This document shows positions 61,700 through 64,000 of a stretch of 64,000 nt of DNA, one piece after another. The notes beneath the pieces were generated by a model that did not search any database, had not been told where the DNA came from, and saw nothing but the letters and a program-made list of their open reading frames with translations. The position numbers were made by a program, and so were the translations under genes. This DNA is from Eutrophocola sp965662685 (GTDB taxonomy: Bacteria; Pseudomonadota; Gammaproteobacteria; Pseudomonadales; Pseudohongiellaceae): positions 98,523 through 162,522 of the forward strand of contig CBFIIQ010000002.1 of assembly GCA_965662685.1 (NCBI GenBank). Direction: 5' to 3'. Within the stretch, counting starts at the first letter, position 1; each line of letters begins with the position of its first letter.

Positions 61700-61713
61700 T
61701 GGCTTCTCTCCAG

Positions 61714-63270
61714 TTAATCCCAGGCCAGTGGACAGCCAGGCATGGAAAGCCCGGCATTGGCTACCTGGCTGCATAAGGCCCGGGCATTGCCTTTTTGCTG
61801 TTCCAGTATTCGGTGCACATCTGCGACAGGCGTTACCCGGCCATGAATGGGTACGTCCCGCTCCACCTCCAGGTTTCGATGGGCCACATTATCATCGTAG
61901 GTATTGCCCCAGAAATACACTTCCCAGTTCAAATCAAACAGGTCACCCTGAATAAGCAGTTTATGTTCAGGAATATACCCCATCAGACCCTGCGCCATAT
62001 GGGCGTTGGACACCATGTGGTATATTTCTATAGTCAGGGTGTCATCGGACAGGCGCAGGTGGTCATCCACGGCGAGGCTTTTAAGCGGTTGGGGGTTGCG
62101 GCTCAGGGCATCCTGGTATTTGGTGACAGGCCTCTCGCTGAGTTCCCGAAACCAGTCCACATTGCCGGCTTGGGTGACGATGGTCAGGCCTTCGGCAATG
62201 GCCACGCGCAGGCCACCGGTATGATCAAAGTGGTGATGGGTAATGATGGCCTGGGTCAGGGGTTTGCCAGGCACCGTTCTTCTGGCTTCATCAATAACCG
62301 CCTGGGTCCAGGCGCGGTTGGTAGGCACTTCAAACAAGGCCAGATGATCGTCAAATTCCAGTAGCACAGAATTGGCGCCATTATTGCCAATAAGATGCCA
62401 GACATGCTCTGCGACCGGCTCGGCAGTGACCGAATAATTGGTTACGGGGGCAGAGGCGTTCCTGACACTGGCCGGAGCCGACAGATCATCGATCGCGCCG
62501 TTGATCACATAGCGATCTACATGCAGGCGCAGCATCACGGTCTCTTTCCAGTCCGATACCGTGTTGTAACTCATGGGCAGCATAATGCCATCGACCTTCA
62601 GCCACGCACTGTATTGGGCGCGTTGGGTAATCTCGCCCAGGTTTTCATGGGGTTCCAGCCAGCGCACCCAATGGGGCAGACTGGAGTCATTATTGACCGC
62701 CAGGGTAAATTCGGCGCCGTCAGCTGTTATCACATCCACCAGCGAGAGCCCATCCTGGTCGCGTCGATTGTTTACCGTGCTGTTGTTATCCAGGGCGGCC
62801 CTGACCGCTACCAGCGGAATGGCGAGCATGTCCATGCGCCGGGTTAAGGCCGCTTCTTCGGAACCACGGCGTGCGTTGCCATCGGCATTAACATCATAGG
62901 CAATGTCGCCATCCAGCACCTGGTTAATAGGGAGTCCCTGCATCATGGAACGCGCCGCAAAGATAAAGGCGCGAAACAGGCGGGCTTTGACGCGGGTGCG
63001 GTTGTTGTCCAGATCAATGACACGCTCGTAGGCAGTGAGGTTGGTCATTTTCTCGGGAGCATTGGCCTCCGTGGTGATTTCACTGCCCCCATCCTGGTAG
63101 GACTCATGACCATAGCCAACCAGGCGCACACTGCTTACGGCTTCAAGTTGCGCCACGCCGCCAATGGCATTCGCGGCATTGATTACTACCTGGCGTGCGT
63201 TGTCCTGCGCGCCGGCATTAAATGAAAGGCCTAAAAGAATAAAAGCGGGGAATAGTCGAAATACGGTCAT
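61714..63270 (-). CDS. Secreted metallo-beta-lactamase-fold hydrolase, 518 residues
   Basis: A signal peptide (FRLFPAFILLGLSFNAGA) precedes a long N-terminal region (about 25-290) of unknown fold, then a metallo-beta-lactamase domain with H345-x-H347-x-D349-H350 in THHHFDHTGG. VSNAHMAQGLMGYIPEHKLLIQGDLFD supplies the next His and Asp ligands, and IHGRVTPVADV is late. The mature start includes INAANAIGGVAQLEAV, as in some outer-membrane lipoprotein-carrier-like domains. AGGAGACC precedes the ATG. It is probably an esterase or lactonase-type hydrolase; the substrate is unknown. The FGE-like gene follows after 14 bp. Confidence 0.82.
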   Translation of the reverse strand: MTVFRLFPAFILLGLSFNAGAQDNARQVVINAANAIGGVAQLEAVSSVRLVGYGHESYQDGGSEITTEANAPEKMTNLTAYERVIDLDNNRTRVKARLFRAFIFAARSMMQGLPINQVLDGDIAYDVNADGNARRGSEEAALTRRMDMLAIPLVAVRAALDNNSTVNNRRDQDGLSLVDVITADGAEFTLAVNNDSSLPHWVRWLEPHENLGEITQRAQYSAWLKVDGIMLPMSYNTVSDWKETVMLRLHVDRYVINGAIDDLSAPASVRNASAPVTNYSVTAEPVAEHVWHLIGNNGANSVLLEFDDHLALFEVPTNRAWTQAVIDEARRTVPGKPLTQAIITHHHFDHTGGLRVAIAEGLTIVTQAGNVDWFRELSERPVTKYQDALSRNPQPLKSLAVDDHLRLSDDTLTIEIYHMVSNAHMAQGLMGYIPEHKLLIQGDLFDLNWEVYFWGNTYDDNVAHRNLEVERDVPIHGRVTPVADVHRILEQQKGNARALCSQVANAGLSMPGCPLAWD

Positions 63271-63319
63271 GGGGTCTCCTGCCAGTAACAGAAATAGCTG
63301 GCGTGATTTTTATTATGAT

Positions 63320-64000
63320 TTATTCAGCAGGCGGACGTTCCCAGCCCTGTTCGAAAAACTTCTCCCAGTTTTGTGCCCAGGGGCGACCAAGAAAATCAAT
63401 ATAGCCTTCGTCAAAGGGTGTCACCTGTGAAGGTCTGCCGTCAGGTCCCAGGACAATGCCGTTTTCAACCCGGCATTCCACAAACAGGTAGCGCTGCTGC
63501 GGGTCATCAATAGCGGCAGTCCGATTCCAGGGGGTGTTGATGCGCAGTGGTGCCTTGAATGCCTCGGGATCATAAAATATAGCCTCGATATCCAGACCTT
63601 CACCATCGTCTGAACGTTTGATGATCTCAATGACTTCCAGGGAGTTACTGAATTCAAACATGGAATGACTGGTGGTCCAGCCCTGCACATTCGCGGTCCA
63701 GGCAATGAGCGTATCACCGTCCCAGAATCCGACGGTCTCTCCATACCACTGGGGAATAAGGGTGGAATGTTCCTGGCCGATAAGCACCTTGCGGATGAAA
63801 TTGTCGGCTACACCGGCCAGTAGCTGTACCTGATTCGGCGTCACCAGTACTTCCATATCCCGGATACCCCAAACATACCACCAGCGCATCAGGCCTTCCG
63901 GATAACAGAACGAGGCCATCCATTGCGGGGCATTGTTGACGGCCTCGTGGTAGTTCATCTGGGTCATGCGTTGCTGGTATTCGGGTGTGAGCAGGGAAAC
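63320..64000 (-). CDS. Conserved protein of unknown function, C-terminal part (runs off the right edge)
   Basis: The frame is open from the window edge at 64000 to a stop at 63320, so the start lies outside; a methionine at 63967 is internal. The visible 227 residues include GLMRWWYVWGIRDMEVLVTP, STLIPQWYGETVGFWDGDTLIAWTANVQGW and HSMFEFSNSLEVIEII. They resemble a family of secreted proteins with a GxWDGDTL pattern that I recall from marine and soil gammaproteobacteria, function unknown. The metallo-hydrolase gene starts about 50 bp downstream on the same strand, so it is probably the first member of that operon within view. Confidence 0.7.
   Translation of the reverse strand, partial: VSLLTPEYQQRMTQMNYHEAVNNAPQWMASFCYPEGLMRWWYVWGIRDMEVLVTPNQVQLLAGVADNFIRKVLIGQEHSTLIPQWYGETVGFWDGDTLIAWTANVQGWTTSHSMFEFSNSLEVIEIIKRSDDGEGLDIEAIFYDPEAFKAPLRINTPWNRTAAIDDPQQRYLFVECRVENGIVLGPDGRPSQVTPFDEGYIDFLGRPWAQNWEKFFEQGWERPPAE

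Noticed and set aside
61795..62364. 189-residue plus-strand ORF opposite the metallo-hydrolase gene
   Set aside because: It is antisense to the HxHxDH-containing domain, and no family features are visible.

Overview
The window looks like a chromosomal segment of a marine-type gammaproteobacterium of the Pseudomonadales/Cellvibrionales neighbourhood. Three things point that way. The core gene order from about 1 to 27.4 kb is tolC, DUF1249 (yqiB), cpdA, yqiA, parE, parC, a smp-like gene, fimX, epmB/efp/epmA, psd, rhdA, rsgA and orn. From memory this closely follows the Pseudomonas arrangement, with nudF and serB missing from their usual places. The rhodanese has the Azotobacter/Pseudomonas RhdA active-site loop, and a FimX-type degenerate GGDEF-EAL protein is present. 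I see no rRNA, tRNA, CRISPR array, phage gene or transposase gene.

Region 1 (1-6.5 kb) is envelope biogenesis. It holds the first codons of an LpxL-like acyltransferase, hldE (heptose activation), an aldo/keto reductase plus FAD oxidoreductase pair, waaA (Kdo transferase) and a TolC-family outer-membrane channel with a near-perfect palindrome upstream. Region 2 (7.3-13.9 kb) carries DUF1249, cpdA, yqiA, parE and parC, with a small heptamer-repeat hairpin between the two topoisomerase IV genes. Region 3 (14-20.5 kb) is signalling: a histidine kinase with an apparent GNAT-like sensor domain, a convergent response regulator with an unrecognised output domain, a Smp-like membrane protein with a decayed cyclase domain, and fimX. 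Region 4 (20.5-27.4 kb) is the EF-P modification set (epmB, efp, epmA), an RDD protein, psd, rhdA, rsgA and orn. Region 5 (27.4-33.1 kb) holds a possible small RNA, a two-gene spermidine-synthase/permease pair, a compound repeat element, a DUF3301 protein and an 836-residue double glycosyltransferase.

Region 6 (33.2-64 kb) is accessory. It is dominated by secreted or periplasmic enzymes for phenolic and plant- or algal-polymer chemistry: a B3-type metallo-beta-lactamase-fold protein, pobA, a glucuronoyl-esterase-like hydrolase with a DUF3500 partner, a secreted alpha/beta hydrolase, and a six-gene operon led by a 4-cresol-dehydrogenase/vanillyl-alcohol-oxidase-like flavoprotein and cytochrome c. 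These are followed by ligAB, a carotenoid/lignostilbene oxygenase, a tannase/feruloyl-esterase operon, an S41-peptidase-like protein, and a formylglycine-generating-enzyme-like plus metallo-hydrolase operon that runs off the right edge. The inferred logic is that esters and stilbene-like or alkylphenol substrates are opened outside the cytoplasm, 4-hydroxybenzoate is hydroxylated by PobA, and protocatechuate is cleaved by LigAB. The aldehyde dehydrogenase and the lower pathway are not in the window, and no transcriptional regulator is visible in this half. Embedded in it is an unusual three-gene operon encoding an outer-membrane barrel, a cupredoxin and a membrane adenylate cyclase.

Two repeat families are visible. 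One is a dispersed heptamer array (AAGTYRC/AAGAGRC type) at 11.56, 29.73-30.11 and 54.38 kb, once combined with duplicated REP-like palindromes and framed by perfect 15-bp inverted repeats. The other is a 67-bp miniature inverted-repeat element at 57.16 kb with end remnants at 60.35 kb. All coordinates, starts and motifs were read by eye; family names come from recall and no database search was run.
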